A program made the translations under genes and the position numbers. A stretch of 64,000 nt of DNA, taken from NCBI GenBank assembly GCA_000720375.1, contig JOAA01000018.1, positions 62,001 to 126,000 on the forward strand. The letters are read 5' to 3'. Shown here in pieces: positions 1 through 9,032 of the stretch (within the stretch, counting starts at the first letter, position 1; each line of letters starts with the position of its first letter). Under the pieces are notes generated by a model. The model did no database searches, was not told the DNA's origin, and saw nothing but the letters and a program-made list of their open reading frames with translations. Source of the stretch: Rhodococcus rhodnii (GTDB lineage: Bacteria > Actinomycetota > Actinomycetes > Mycobacteriales > Pseudonocardiaceae).

Positions 1-1164
1 GACCGCGTCCAGCAGCTCGGCGACTCTTTCCTTGTGATTCTTGGCTTTGTGCAAGACCAACGGTTCCGCGACGCACTCGGCGACGGTCATCCGTGGGTCC
101 AAAGAGGACGCGGGGTCCTGGAAGATCATGCCGAGCCGGGCGGTGAGCGGACGCATCCTGCGGGTCGAAAGTTTGGCGATGTCCTGGCCGAACAGCTCGA
201 CGGCGCCTTCGGTCGGCTTCTGCAGGCCAACGGCGCAGCGTCCGGCGGTCGTCTTGCCGGAACCGGATTCACCGACCAGCCCAAGCACTTCGCCTTTGCC
301 TATTTCAAAGGAGATTCCGTCGACCGCACGCTGACCGCCGAAGGACACCACGAGGTTCTGAACCTTCAGCACCGGCTCAGTGATCGTTTCGGCCTGCCGT
401 GATCCGCTGCCGAGCCGGGGAACCGCTTTGAGCAAGCGCTTGGTGTAGTCGTGACTCGGCCGCAGCAGGACGTCCTCGACACCGCCTTGTTCGACGACCT
501 CGCCCCGGTACATCACCACAACTCGGTCGGCGAGGTCCGCGACAACCCCCATGCTGTGCGTGATCAGCACGATCGCGGTGCCGAGCCGGTTGCGTAGTTC
601 CCTGAGCAGGTCGAGGATCTCGGCCTGGACGGTGACGTCGAGTGCGGTGGTCGGCTCGTCCGCGATGATCACCTTGGGGTCGCACGCGATGGCCATCGCG
701 ATCATCACGCGTTGCCGCATACCGCCGGAAAGCTCGTGCGGATACTGCTTGAGACGCTGGTCAGGGCGGTCAAGTCCGACCATGGTCAGCAGCTCGACGG
801 CTTTCTGCCTGGCGTTGGGGATGTCCTGGTGCAGTTCGATCGCTTCGATGAGTTGCCAGCCGATCGTGCGCACGGGATTGAGCGCGGTCATCGGCTCCTG
901 GAAGACCATCGCGATCTCGTTGCCGCGAAGTTCCCGCAGTTCCTTGGTGTCGAGGCCCTGGACGTCACGCCCGCCGAGCATGATCTTGCCGGTGACGTGT
1001 GCCTTGCGTGGCAACAGGCCCAAGGCGGACATCGCGGTGACGGTCTTGCCGGAGCCGGATTCGCCGACGACCGCGACGACTTCGCCGGGGTTGACCGTGA
1101 AACTGACTTCCTTGGTGGCTTCGACGTCGCCGAACGTGATGGAGAGGTGGTCGTAGTCGAGCAT
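1..1164 (-). CDS. Dpp/Opp-type ABC transporter, fused double ATPase (partial)
   Basis: The gene runs off the left edge; about 388 N-terminal codons are visible. It is the energising subunit of a peptide/nickel-type ABC importer, acting on the inner face of the membrane. Two nucleotide-binding domains are joined in one chain: the first has Walker A GESGSGKT near residues 34-41 and an LSGGMRQR signature; the second begins near residue 280 and repeats GESGSGKT near 298. In E. coli these are separate proteins (DppD and DppF). The ATG shares one base with the stop of the upstream permease gene (TGATG), which implies translational coupling. The substrate cannot be told from the sequence; peptides are the family default. 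Confidence 0.9.
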   Translation of the reverse strand, partial: MLDYDHLSITFGDVEATKEVSFTVNPGEVVAVVGESGSGKTVTAMSALGLLPRKAHVTGKIMLGGRDVQGLDTKELRELRGNEIAMVFQEPMTALNPVRTIGWQLIEAIELHQDIPNARQKAVELLTMVGLDRPDQRLKQYPHELSGGMRQRVMIAMAIACDPKVIIADEPTTALDVTVQAEILDLLRELRNRLGTAIVLITHSMGVVADLADRVVVMYRGEVVEQGGVEDVLLRPSHDYTKRLLKAVPRLGSGSRQAETITEPVLKVQNLVVSFGGQRAVDGISFEIGKGEVLGLVGESGSGKTTAGRCAVGLQKPTEGAVELFGQDIAKLSTRRMRPLTARLGMIFQDPASSLDPRMTVAECVAEPLVLHKAKNHKERVAELLDAV

Positions 1165-2015
1165 CAGCGGCCCTCGAATCGCACGTCGAACGCGTCCCGC
1201 AGCCCGTCACCGATGAAGTTGAAGGCGCACACGGTCATCACGATGAGCAGGCCGGGCGGCAGGATCAGCCACCAGGCGCCGTCGTGTGCGTATGTCAGGC
1301 CGTCACTGAGCATCCCGCCCCAGTTCGCCGCGGGCGGCGGAATACCAAGGCCAAGGAAACTGACGTACGCGACCAGGAGAACGGCGTCGGCGATTTGGAA
1401 GGTCACGTTGACGATGACCGTGCCGATCGCGTTCGGAATGATGTGCTTGCCGATCGCCCGGACACTTCCACCACCCATTACGCGCATGGATTCGACGTAA
1501 GCCCTACTTCTCAGGGCAATCGATTCCGCGCGCATGAGGCGCGCGGGCACAAGCCATGACACAACCCCGATCACCAGAATCAGCATCGGCACACTCGGCG
1601 TCGCGATCGCAGCGGCGACAACGAGGAGGAAAAGCGCTGGAATGGCGATGCCCGCGTCGACAATGCGCATCATGACCGCGTCGACCCAGCCGCCCGCGTA
1701 ACCCGCGATCGTGCCCCACAGAGTGCCGATCAGCGTGGCGAGCACACCCGCGCACAACCCGATGATCAAGGAGGTCTGGCCGCCGAGCATCAGCCTGCCG
1801 AGCAGGTCGTACCCGAGGTCGTCGGTGCCGAGCGGATGCCCGTTCACTCCCGGTTCGAGCTTGCTGTTCTGCAGCGATGTGAGGACTTGTTCGGTGTGGT
1901 AAACGAGCGGCCCGACAAAGCAGAAAAGGATGAGCAGCCCGAGCATCGTAATGCCGACGACCGCGAGTTTGTTGCGCCGGAAGACTTTGAGCCTTCTTGT
2001 CGTCGGGCCGGTCAT
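1164..2015 (-). CDS. ABC transporter permease, DppC type
   Basis: 283 aa inner-membrane permease of the BPD/DppC family. The N-terminus is short and basic (TTRRLKVFRRNK) and leads straight into a first membrane helix. The long periplasmic segment with HPLGTDDLGYDLLGR is the DppC/OppC hallmark, and several more helices follow. The EAA-like loop that contacts the ATPase lies in the middle, near LRSRAYVESMRVMGG. It overlaps the upstream permease gene by 4 bases (ATGA) and the downstream ATPase gene by 1 base, so the three are one translational unit. It pairs with the DppB-type permease to form the channel. Confidence 0.93.
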   Translation of the reverse strand: MTGPTTRRLKVFRRNKLAVVGITMLGLLILFCFVGPLVYHTEQVLTSLQNSKLEPGVNGHPLGTDDLGYDLLGRLMLGGQTSLIIGLCAGVLATLIGTLWGTIAGYAGGWVDAVMMRIVDAGIAIPALFLLVVAAAIATPSVPMLILVIGVVSWLVPARLMRAESIALRSRAYVESMRVMGGGSVRAIGKHIIPNAIGTVIVNVTFQIADAVLLVAYVSFLGLGIPPPAANWGGMLSDGLTYAHDGAWWLILPPGLLIVMTVCAFNFIGDGLRDAFDVRFEGR

Positions 2016-2965
2016 GCTTTCACCCGCCTGGTCCTCGGGTCGATCAGTGCCTGCGCGACATCCGCGAGAAGACTGCCGGTGACCGTGGCGACGGAAAGAA
2101 CCAGCACCACCCCAAGGAGAATGGGGAAATCACTCGTTTGGGCGGCGTTCCAGAAGAGCAGACCCATCCCCGGATAATTGAACAGCTTCTCGGTCACCAG
2201 CGCGCCACTGAACAACACCGGCAAGTAATACCCGAGCATCGCGACAAGAGACGTGAGCGAGTTCTTGAACACGTGCCTGGTGAGAATCCTTGTTTCGGAC
2301 GCCCCTTTGGCGCGGGCAGTCCGGACGTAGTCCTCATCCAGATTGTCCACAACGGACGATCTCAGGTACCGGCTGAACACCGCGAGCACGACTCCCGCAC
2401 CGGTGAGGACTGGCAGAACAAGCGCTTGGGAGTCCGCGAAGATGCCGCCCAGCGTGTCCGCTTGCGGTGCCTCGACTGGGAACCACGCCGCGTTGATCGC
2501 GAAGACGATGATGAGAATGAACCCGACCAGGAAGACCGGGGTCGAGTAGACCAGCAGGGTCAGCGCGCTGAGCAAATAGTCGGTTGGGCGGTTTCGCTTC
2601 ACCGCTTGCCACACGCCGAGCGGGATGGCGAGCAGCAAGGCGACGAGGGTGCTCAGAATGGTGAGGACCAGGGTTTTCGGCAGCCGGTCACCGATGAGTT
2701 CGGCGACGGTTTGGTTGAGCTGGAAGGATTCGCCGAGGTCGCCTTGCAGCAGGCGGCCGAGGTAGTGCAGGTATTGGATCGGCACCGGCTGGTCGAAACC
2801 TTGCTCGTGCTCGAACGCCTGGATCTGGTCCTCGGTGGCTTGGATGCCCAGGATTCCGCGGGCTGGTCCACCGGGAATCTGGTGCAGGAGGAAGAAAACG
2901 ACGACCGTGACCACGAAGATCACGACGACCGCCTGCGCCACCCGCCAAAGGACATACCTAGCCAC
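2012..2965 (-). CDS. ABC transporter permease, DppB type
   Basis: 317 aa inner-membrane permease, DppB/OppB family. The N-terminal MARYVLWRVAQAVVVIFVV is the usual first helix; the motif IPGGPARGILG, an LGDLGESF-like stretch and the EAA-like YVRTARAKGASE are typical. It is the first of the three coupled genes permease-permease-ATPase. About 208 bases separate it from the end of the binding-protein gene; that gap holds a hairpin and a repeated intergenic element, so the permease part may have its own promoter or be produced at a lower level than the binding protein. Confidence 0.93.
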   Translation of the reverse strand: MARYVLWRVAQAVVVIFVVTVVVFFLLHQIPGGPARGILGIQATEDQIQAFEHEQGFDQPVPIQYLHYLGRLLQGDLGESFQLNQTVAELIGDRLPKTLVLTILSTLVALLLAIPLGVWQAVKRNRPTDYLLSALTLLVYSTPVFLVGFILIIVFAINAAWFPVEAPQADTLGGIFADSQALVLPVLTGAGVVLAVFSRYLRSSVVDNLDEDYVRTARAKGASETRILTRHVFKNSLTSLVAMLGYYLPVLFSGALVTEKLFNYPGMGLLFWNAAQTSDFPILLGVVLVLSVATVTGSLLADVAQALIDPRTRRVKA

Positions 2966-3007
2966 GCGGCGTCCCCAGCTGACAGCTCACCCACAGGTGT
3001 GAACCTC

Positions 3008-3028
3008 GTGCGAACGGGCCATTCGCAC
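3008..3028. promoter_or_regulatory. hairpin between binding-protein and permease genes
   Basis: Perfect 7-bp inverted repeat GTGCGAA/TTCGCAC with a 7-nt loop, lying between the end of the solute-binding protein gene and the start of the permease gene. No T-run follows on the minus strand. Such hairpins often protect the upstream mRNA or attenuate readthrough; that role is an inference here. Confidence 0.45.
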
Positions 3029-3066
3029 GGGCTCGCCCCTTGAAAACCTCTTCCACCACACCAATC

Positions 3067-3109
3067 CCGATAGAATGGCGTCGGGGCGGCCCCCCGGGAG
3101 TGGTGAGGG
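3067..3109 (+). repeat. interspersed intergenic repeat, copy 1
   Basis: Begins with GATAGAATGGCGTCGGGG, then a G4/C6 self-complementary step and GGGAGTGGTG. The first 18 bases are identical to a second copy at 10868 and a diverged third copy lies near 35524. A TAGAAT hexamer inside could act as a -10 element, but no convincing -35 is present. The downstream bases to 3170 are G-rich on this strand, as they are after the other copies. Confidence 0.6.
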
Positions 3110-3172
3110 CTGTTTGGGCGGCGGCAATGGGAAAGCGGGGTCCGGTGTTGGGGTGATCAGGCGGACTCGTGG

Positions 3173-4948
3173 TCATGAAACGGTCCAGCGCTGGGGTTGC
3201 ATTGCTGCCAATGGGTCCTGGTTGCCGATGTTGACGTTCTTCTTCACCGCGGAGATCTGGTACACCGGGTTGGGCAGCCAGATCACGGGCAGGTCCTTCG
3301 TCAGATAGTCGCCGTACGCCTTGATCGACTCGTGGTCGGCGGTCGAAGTCGACGCGGCGATCAACTCGTCCGCCTTCGGGTCGCTGTAGCTGCCGAGGTT
3401 CGAGGTCGCGCCCGTGCCGAAGATGCGCTCACCGCTCGGATAAGCGTTGAAGTACCAGCTGCCCTGCGTGCCGAAGAACGACATCTGCCACGAGCACTCC
3501 GGCGCCGTCGACTGGCAGGCCTTGCTGTTGCCCAACACCGTGTTCAACGGTGCCTGCTTCAGGTCCAGCGCCACGCCGATCTTGGACAGCGAGGACTTCA
3601 GCTCCGCCATCATGTTGTCGGTTTCCTTGGAGCCGCTTTCCGCCAGCAGCGTGAACTTCAGTTGCGCACCGGCCGAAATCCCTGGCCCACAACGAGAGGG
3701 GTCGGTGCACGCGGCCACGCCGTCGGCGCCGATCGTCCAGCCGTGCGACTCCAGCAGAGCTTTGCCCTTGGCGATGTCGAACGGGTACGGGTTGTTCTTC
3801 TGCGTGTCCGACAAGAACGGTGACGACTGGTCCTGTGGGACTGGGCCGTAGCCGGCGACTGCCATGTCGCGCCAGATGTTCTTGACGATCGAGTCCTGGT
3901 CCACCGCGTGCTGGATCGCCTGGCGCACGTACAGCTGCTTGAAGATCGGGCCGGCCTGTGGGTTGTTGAAGTTGTACGGGATGTACGTGATCGCCCAGCC
4001 CTTCCACGGCTGCAGCTGGTAGCCCTTCGATTCCAATGAGGACCGTTGGTTCAGGTTCGCCGATGCCAGGTAGCCGTAGTCCACTCCGCCTGTCTGCAGT
4101 ACGTTGAATTCCGCGTCCGCGCTCGTGAACGGCTTGAAGACCACCTTGTTCACCGACGCGGTGTCCTCACCGGTGTACTTGGGGTTCTTCACCAGAGTCA
4201 CCTGGCCGCCGGTGGTGAACTCCTCGACCGCGAACGGACCGTTCCCCGCTTTCCACAGTGGATTGGTCTGATAGGTCGGCAGGTCTTTCGCTTGTGCCAC
4301 CAGGAAGTCGAAGACCTGCTGGGCACCCGCCTCGGTGCGGTCGTGGTCACCGATCGCGCCGCCGGCCGAGGTCTTGTCGAACACCTTCTGCGGCATCGGC
4401 CGGACGTTGACCAGCTGGTTCGCGGTGAACCAGTCCGGGTTGTACGGCTTGTCCAGTACGAACTGGAAGGTCTTCTCGTCGATCGTCTTGAACTCGACCA
4501 TGTTGTCGGGCATCCGCCCCTTGGCGTAGCCGCCCCACTTGGTCTTGTTGTACTTGACCAGGTTGTACCAGAACTCGACGTCCCTTGTGGTCAGTTTCGA
4601 GCCGTCTGCCCAGGTCAGGTTGTCCTTCAGGGTCACCGTGACGGTCTTGCCGTCGGCACTGTACTCAGTTTTGCGCGCCGCGCCCGCCTTCTCGTCGAGT
4701 CCGACCGTGCCTGACGTGCCGTTGTAGACGACCAACGGTACGAACAACAGCTGGTAGATGCTGGAGTTGTACGTCGCCAAATGCCCGGGGATGCTCACGG
4801 GCAGGATCCAGTTCGGGGTCGCGTTGGGCGGCAAGGCGAACGTGACCGTGCCGTTCTGGGCGGTGGACTGCCCAGAACCGGAAGAGCTGCTACAGCCTGC
4901 CGCGAGCAATGCCGCGGCGAGCACAGCGGTCAGGAAACGGCGGGACAT
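3173..4948 (-). CDS. ABC transporter substrate-binding lipoprotein (SBP family 5)
   Basis: 591 aa extracellular lipoprotein that captures the ligand for the permease/ATPase genes downstream. The signal peptide ends in the lipobox LLAAGC near residue 19, followed by a Ser/Gly-rich linker. The body has family-5 (DppA/OppA) features: YQLLFVPLVVYN, the VTLKDNLTWADGSKLTTRDV strand-helix region, and the YIPYNF and FKQLYVRQAIQHAVDQ hinge region. Length is typical for peptide binders. The gene is transcribed away from the ROK regulator, with a 139-base intergenic region that holds a palindrome, so control by that regulator is likely. The ligand is unknown; the ROK and M81 peptidase neighbours make a peptide or amino-sugar conjugate plausible. 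Confidence 0.92.
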   Translation of the reverse strand: MSRRFLTAVLAAALLAAGCSSSSGSGQSTAQNGTVTFALPPNATPNWILPVSIPGHLATYNSSIYQLLFVPLVVYNGTSGTVGLDEKAGAARKTEYSADGKTVTVTLKDNLTWADGSKLTTRDVEFWYNLVKYNKTKWGGYAKGRMPDNMVEFKTIDEKTFQFVLDKPYNPDWFTANQLVNVRPMPQKVFDKTSAGGAIGDHDRTEAGAQQVFDFLVAQAKDLPTYQTNPLWKAGNGPFAVEEFTTGGQVTLVKNPKYTGEDTASVNKVVFKPFTSADAEFNVLQTGGVDYGYLASANLNQRSSLESKGYQLQPWKGWAITYIPYNFNNPQAGPIFKQLYVRQAIQHAVDQDSIVKNIWRDMAVAGYGPVPQDQSSPFLSDTQKNNPYPFDIAKGKALLESHGWTIGADGVAACTDPSRCGPGISAGAQLKFTLLAESGSKETDNMMAELKSSLSKIGVALDLKQAPLNTVLGNSKACQSTAPECSWQMSFFGTQGSWYFNAYPSGERIFGTGATSNLGSYSDPKADELIAASTSTADHESIKAYGDYLTKDLPVIWLPNPVYQISAVKKNVNIGNQDPLAAMQPQRWTVS

Positions 4949-5061
4949 CGCGCCTCCCCGGGTCGGTCGGTGATTTGCCGGACGCTAATCCCTGCGGCGA
5001 ACAAAACACAAGACCTATCGTCGTAAGCTCTGGGTTGAGATAGTGTTTCCGAGGTATCTTG

Positions 5062-5075
5062 GTTCGATTTCGAAC
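5062..5075. promoter_or_regulatory. palindrome, candidate ROK operator
   Basis: GTTCGA-TT-TCGAAC, a perfect inverted repeat with a 2-nt spacer, 12 bases upstream of the chosen ROK start codon and inside the divergent promoter region of the ABC binding-protein gene. Position and symmetry suggest the operator of the ROK protein itself; there is no direct proof. Confidence 0.45.
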
Positions 5076-5087
5076 AAAGGAGGCAGT

Positions 5088-6206
5088 GTGCCGCAGCCGC
5101 CGACAGCCGAGATCCTGCGGCTGGTGTCCTCCGGCGAGGCCTCCTCCCGCACGGATCTCGCACGCATCCTCGGCCTCGCGCGATCGACCGTCTCGCTGCG
5201 CGTCCAGGAGCTCATCGACGCGGGCCTGCTGACCGAAACCGGCGAAGGCCCGTCCCGAGGCGGACGCAAGCCGCGAGTCCTCAAACCCGCTGGAGACGGC
5301 GGTTACGTCGTCGGCGCGGACGTCGGCGCCCGGCACGTCCGGCTCGCCGGATACGACCTGTCCGGCGAACGCCTGCACCTCACCGAAGTCGAACTGGACA
5401 TCGCCGCCGGTCCGGAAGCGTGCTTGACCGGCTTGCTCGAAATCATCGACGATCTTGGCCGAATCCTTGCCGGGCAACGACTGCTGGGACTCGGCGTCGG
5501 CCTGCCCGGCCCGGTGAACTTCGAAGACGGACGAGTCGAGCGGCCCGCGCGAATGCCAGGCTGGCATGGCTTCGAAGTACGGGACTGGCTGACCGAACGG
5601 CTCAACATCCCAGTCGCGGTGGACAACGACGCGAACGTGGTCGCGCTCGGCGAACTGCACACCCGCAACCGCGGCCCGGAGCACCTGGTCGTGGTCAAAG
5701 CCGGAACGGGTGTCGGCTGCGGCGTGATCGTCTCCGGCGTCGTGCACCGCGGCGCCAACGGGGTTTCCGGCGACGTCAGCCACGTCCGCGTCCAAGCCGC
5801 CGGCGAAACCCTTTGCGCCTGCGGCAATACCGGCTGTCTCGAAACCATCGCCAGTGGCGCCGCGATAGCGCGAGGCGTGGGCGCACGCGACACCAGGCAC
5901 CTCGTGGAACTGGCGAACGACGCCGAACCACAAGCGACAGCAGCGGTACGACGTGCCGGTGGGCATCTCGGCGAAGTACTGTCCACAGTGGTCAACTTCT
6001 TCAACCCGCACGCAGTCCTGCTGACCGGGTTGCTTTCATCCGTCGAGCCGTATGTCGCAGCTGTCCGAGGCGCGCTGTACGAACGTTGTCTGCCGATGGC
6101 CACCCAGAATCTGGAGGTCGCGGTTGCGCAGGCGGGCCAGGACGCCGGCCCGCTCGGCGCTGGAATGCTTGCGCTGCACCAAGTCCACCGCAAGGAAAGG
6201 AACTGA
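5088..6206 (+). CDS. ROK-family transcriptional regulator
   Basis: 372 aa cytoplasmic repressor of the NagC/XylR type. An N-terminal winged HTH (ILRLVSSGEASSRTDLARIL, RSTVSLRVQELIDAGLL) is followed by an ROK sugar-kinase-like domain with DVGARHVRLA, DNDANVVALGE and the zinc-site cluster CACGNTGCLE. The GTG start at 5088 is preferred because an AAAGGAGG ribosome site sits 5 bases upstream and the palindrome at 5062-5075 would otherwise be coding. The gene is divergent from the ABC importer and 2 bases from the M81 peptidase gene, so all are probably one regulon. The effector is unknown; ROK repressors usually sense sugars or sugar phosphates. Confidence 0.9.
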   Translation: MPQPPTAEILRLVSSGEASSRTDLARILGLARSTVSLRVQELIDAGLLTETGEGPSRGGRKPRVLKPAGDGGYVVGADVGARHVRLAGYDLSGERLHLTEVELDIAAGPEACLTGLLEIIDDLGRILAGQRLLGLGVGLPGPVNFEDGRVERPARMPGWHGFEVRDWLTERLNIPVAVDNDANVVALGELHTRNRGPEHLVVVKAGTGVGCGVIVSGVVHRGANGVSGDVSHVRVQAAGETLCACGNTGCLETIASGAAIARGVGARDTRHLVELANDAEPQATAAVRRAGGHLGEVLSTVVNFFNPHAVLLTGLLSSVEPYVAAVRGALYERCLPMATQNLEVAVAQAGQDAGPLGAGMLALHQVHRKERN

Positions 6207-6208
6207 CC

Positions 6209-7624
6209 GTGCGGATCGGGATCGCTGGCATCGCCATCGAGAGCAGCACGTTCTCGCCGCATCGCACCGGAATGGCCGACTTCCGGGTGACCAGAGGCGC
6301 GGAACTGCTCGCCCGCTACACCTGGACCGAGGACCCGTCACTCGACGTCGAATGGGTGCCGCTGCTGCACGCGGTGTCCCTGCCGGGCGGAGCCGTCCTG
6401 AAAGACGTGTACGACGAGCTCAAAACCGAAATCCTGGACCGGATCGGCGCCGCCGGCCCGCTGGACGGGCTGCTGTTGGACATCCATGGCGCCATGAGCG
6501 TTGTCGGGCTGCTTGATGCCGAAGCCGATCTGGCGCAAGCAGTCCGTGCGGCCGTCGGGCCGGATGTGCTGATCTCGGCGGCGATGGACCTGCACGGCAA
6601 CGTGTCGTACGACTTCGTCCAGCACCTCGACCTGGTCACATGCTACCGGATGGCGCCGCACGAAGATGCCTGGCAGACAAAGGAAAGGGCCGCTCGCAAC
6701 CTGGTCGCACGGCTGCGCGAAGGCGGCAAGCCACACCTGGCGTGGGTGCAGATCCCGGTCCTGTTGCCCGGCGAGAAGACCAGCACCCGGATCGAACCGG
6801 CCAAGAGCCTGTACGGTCAGATCGAGGAAATCGAAGCCATGGAAGGGATTCTGGACGCTTCGATCTGGGTCGGCTACGCGTGGGCGGACGAACCTCGTTG
6901 CCAGGCAGCGGTTGTCGTGATGGGTGACGACGCCGAGCTCGTCCAGCGACAGGCGACCAAGCTGGCGAACGACTACTGGCGCGTCCGCGACGATTTCGCG
7001 TTCGTCGCGCCGACCGGGTCGCTGGATCACTGCATCCGCGAAGGCCTGGCCAGCGACGCGCGACCGTTCTTCATCAGCGACTCCGGGGACAACCCGACCG
7101 CAGGTGGAGCGGGCGATGTTTCATGGACCCTGCGCGTATTGCGGGCATATAAGTCGCGCACAATCATTTACGCCTCAATCGTGGACCCCGAGTCCGTCGC
7201 GATCGCCAAGGGCGGCGGCGAGGTCGAGCTGATGGTCGGCGGCAAGATCGACTCTGGTCCGGCAGGGCCGGTTCCGTTGTCCGGCACGGTCGTGAAGGTG
7301 CACGAGGACCCGGTCGGCGGCACGATCGTGGTCGTGAAGTCCGGCGGCCTGCACGTGATCATCACGGAGCGCCGCAAGCCGTACCACCTGGTCAAAGACT
7401 TCTACGACCTCGACCTGGATCCGGCACAGGCCGACCTGACGGTGGTGAAAATCGGCTACCTGGAGCCAGAGCTCTACAACCTGGCCAAGGGCTGGCTGTT
7501 GGCGCTGACTCCAGGCGGGGTCGATCAGGATCTGATCCGCTTGGGGCACAAGCAGATCGTCCGCCCGCTCTATCCGTTCGACCCGGACATGGCCACGCCG
7601 GACCTGACCGCGCGGCTGATCTAG
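6209..7624 (+). CDS. M81 family metallopeptidase (MlrC type)
   Basis: 471 aa protein of the microcystinase C (MlrC)/M81 family, predicted zinc-dependent and cytoplasmic. Recognisable motifs are the N-terminal IGIAGIAIESSTFSP, the metal-site segments LDIHGAM and AAMDLHGN, and DSGDNPTAGGAGD in the C-terminal half. Family members degrade linear peptides, but most have no known substrate. The GTG start lies 2 bases after the ROK stop with AAGGAAAGG as ribosome site, so it is translated with the regulator. Linked to a peptide-type importer, it may process an imported compound; that link is inferred. It converges on the next gene with a 4-base overlap. Confidence 0.88.
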   Translation: MRIGIAGIAIESSTFSPHRTGMADFRVTRGAELLARYTWTEDPSLDVEWVPLLHAVSLPGGAVLKDVYDELKTEILDRIGAAGPLDGLLLDIHGAMSVVGLLDAEADLAQAVRAAVGPDVLISAAMDLHGNVSYDFVQHLDLVTCYRMAPHEDAWQTKERAARNLVARLREGGKPHLAWVQIPVLLPGEKTSTRIEPAKSLYGQIEEIEAMEGILDASIWVGYAWADEPRCQAAVVVMGDDAELVQRQATKLANDYWRVRDDFAFVAPTGSLDHCIREGLASDARPFFISDSGDNPTAGGAGDVSWTLRVLRAYKSRTIIYASIVDPESVAIAKGGGEVELMVGGKIDSGPAGPVPLSGTVVKVHEDPVGGTIVVVKSGGLHVIITERRKPYHLVKDFYDLDLDPAQADLTVVKIGYLEPELYNLAKGWLLALTPGGVDQDLIRLGHKQIVRPLYPFDPDMATPDLTARLI

Positions 7625-8955
7625 CGCGGCAAGTACCCGGGCTGGAACCGGACGAAAGCGGGCTGCACGACACCGAATTCGTTGTGCAGCCAGTCGAACA
7701 GTCCGCCGAACTGCGGTCCGTACTGACCAGCGGTCGCGTTCAGCGCCTCCGGTGACGTGTCCGGCCACCGTCCAGTGTTGACCCTGTGCTCGAGCACGCC
7801 GAGGGCCGTGAGCTCTTCGGCGGCCGTGTGCATGCAGTGCCCGCCGCGGTTCACGTACAACTGCCTGATCTGCGACGAATCAACGCGTGCGCCGTAAGTC
7901 CGCTCGTGCTCAGGCGCGACGCCGTCACCGACCGGGTGCAACGTCACCACCGGCGCTTTGCCACGCCCCATCGGCGTCCCCACCCGCGTGAGCGTTTCGA
8001 CCGCACGCCAGTCAGGCGCGATTCGTGGTGCGGCAGCGAGTTTGTCCAAGTCGGCGGACAGGCTCATGCCCGCCTCGCGGTATGCCTGTTCGACCAGATT
8101 CCGTTCGCTGGCACGGGAAAGCACACGCCGGTAGTCGACACCGACGTTCCAGCTCGGGTTGCCGCCCGCGGTGATCTCCACGTCCGACCGCAGATCACCC
8201 CAGATCAAATCGTCGTACACGCCTGCGACGAACCGGGTCTGCTGGCGAATCTGCTCCGCCACGTCGGTCGACCGCGGCTGGAGCGTCCGCGACCAGCCAG
8301 GAACGCCGGCGAACGAGTTCGCGAGCGCCAACCGAGCACGCCCGGACGGAGTCGCCAAGGCCGCGGTGATCACCTCGTGCGCCTTGGCCACGTTGGCCGC
8401 GGGGTTGGCGATCCGGACGATCTCCAGCTCGGGCGCGAGCAGCGTGCGGACCGTGAATCCGATGTCAAGGAACTGGTTGAACAGCGCGGTCCCGCCCGCG
8501 ACCGGCCCGCACATCGCGAGCACGCCGTCGATGCGGTGATCCTTTTCGCCCAGCACCACGGAGTTCAGCCCGCCGCCGGACGCTCCCCATGCCAGCACCT
8601 GGCGCGGCCGACCCACATTCTTGGTGAACCACGTCAGCAAAGCGCCTTGGTCGTGGACCGCCTCGCGGACCGACAGCCCGTGCGGCTTCGAGTACAGCGA
8701 GGCCGCGAGCGCGTATCCCCGCTCCAGGAGCACGGGCTTGGCTTCGACCCGGTTGGTTAACTCGATCTGTTCGGGAATGTACCCATTCGGGTAAATCCCG
8801 TGGCTGTAGATCAGCACCTTGCCGTTCCACTTGGACGGCACCTCGACGCGGTACTGCGCGCCGTCGATGACGCCGGTGTGGACGCGATGTGCCTCAACGA
8901 CGGCCGCGCCGGGCGCGATCAGTGCGGCAACCATGACTGCTGTCGTAATCATCAT
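7621..8955 (-). CDS. secreted alpha/beta-hydrolase
   Basis: 444 aa exported hydrolase of unknown substrate. A short signal peptide (MMITTAVMVAALIAPGAAVVEA) precedes an alpha/beta-hydrolase core: oxyanion-type strand VLIYSHG, nucleophile elbow GASGG (Ser in LAWGASGGGLNSV), and C-terminal acid/base candidates in HPVGDGVAPEHE and RGGHCMHTAAEE. The layout resembles secreted actinobacterial esterases or tannase-like enzymes, but I cannot name a specific family. It overlaps the M81 gene tail-to-tail by 4 bases. The start could be either of the two adjacent ATG codons. Confidence 0.8.
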   Translation of the reverse strand: MMITTAVMVAALIAPGAAVVEAHRVHTGVIDGAQYRVEVPSKWNGKVLIYSHGIYPNGYIPEQIELTNRVEAKPVLLERGYALAASLYSKPHGLSVREAVHDQGALLTWFTKNVGRPRQVLAWGASGGGLNSVVLGEKDHRIDGVLAMCGPVAGGTALFNQFLDIGFTVRTLLAPELEIVRIANPAANVAKAHEVITAALATPSGRARLALANSFAGVPGWSRTLQPRSTDVAEQIRQQTRFVAGVYDDLIWGDLRSDVEITAGGNPSWNVGVDYRRVLSRASERNLVEQAYREAGMSLSADLDKLAAAPRIAPDWRAVETLTRVGTPMGRGKAPVVTLHPVGDGVAPEHERTYGARVDSSQIRQLYVNRGGHCMHTAAEELTALGVLEHRVNTGRWPDTSPEALNATAGQYGPQFGGLFDWLHNEFGVVQPAFVRFQPGYLPR

Positions 8956-9032
8956 GGTTGGCAGCCTGGCCGAGTCCGGCGCGGCAAGAATCCGTCTTGG
9001 TGCGGCCTCTCGGCTACGTCAGCGGACGTACA

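Noticed and set aside
2965..3172. Small gene between the ABC binding protein and the permease
   Set aside because: The interval matches the intergenic repeat family and a hairpin; the frame present there shares its sequence only through the repeat.
5420..6208. In-frame upstream extension of the M81 peptidase
   Set aside because: It overlaps the ROK gene in another frame; the GTG at 6209 has a proper ribosome site and starts at the family's N-terminal motif.
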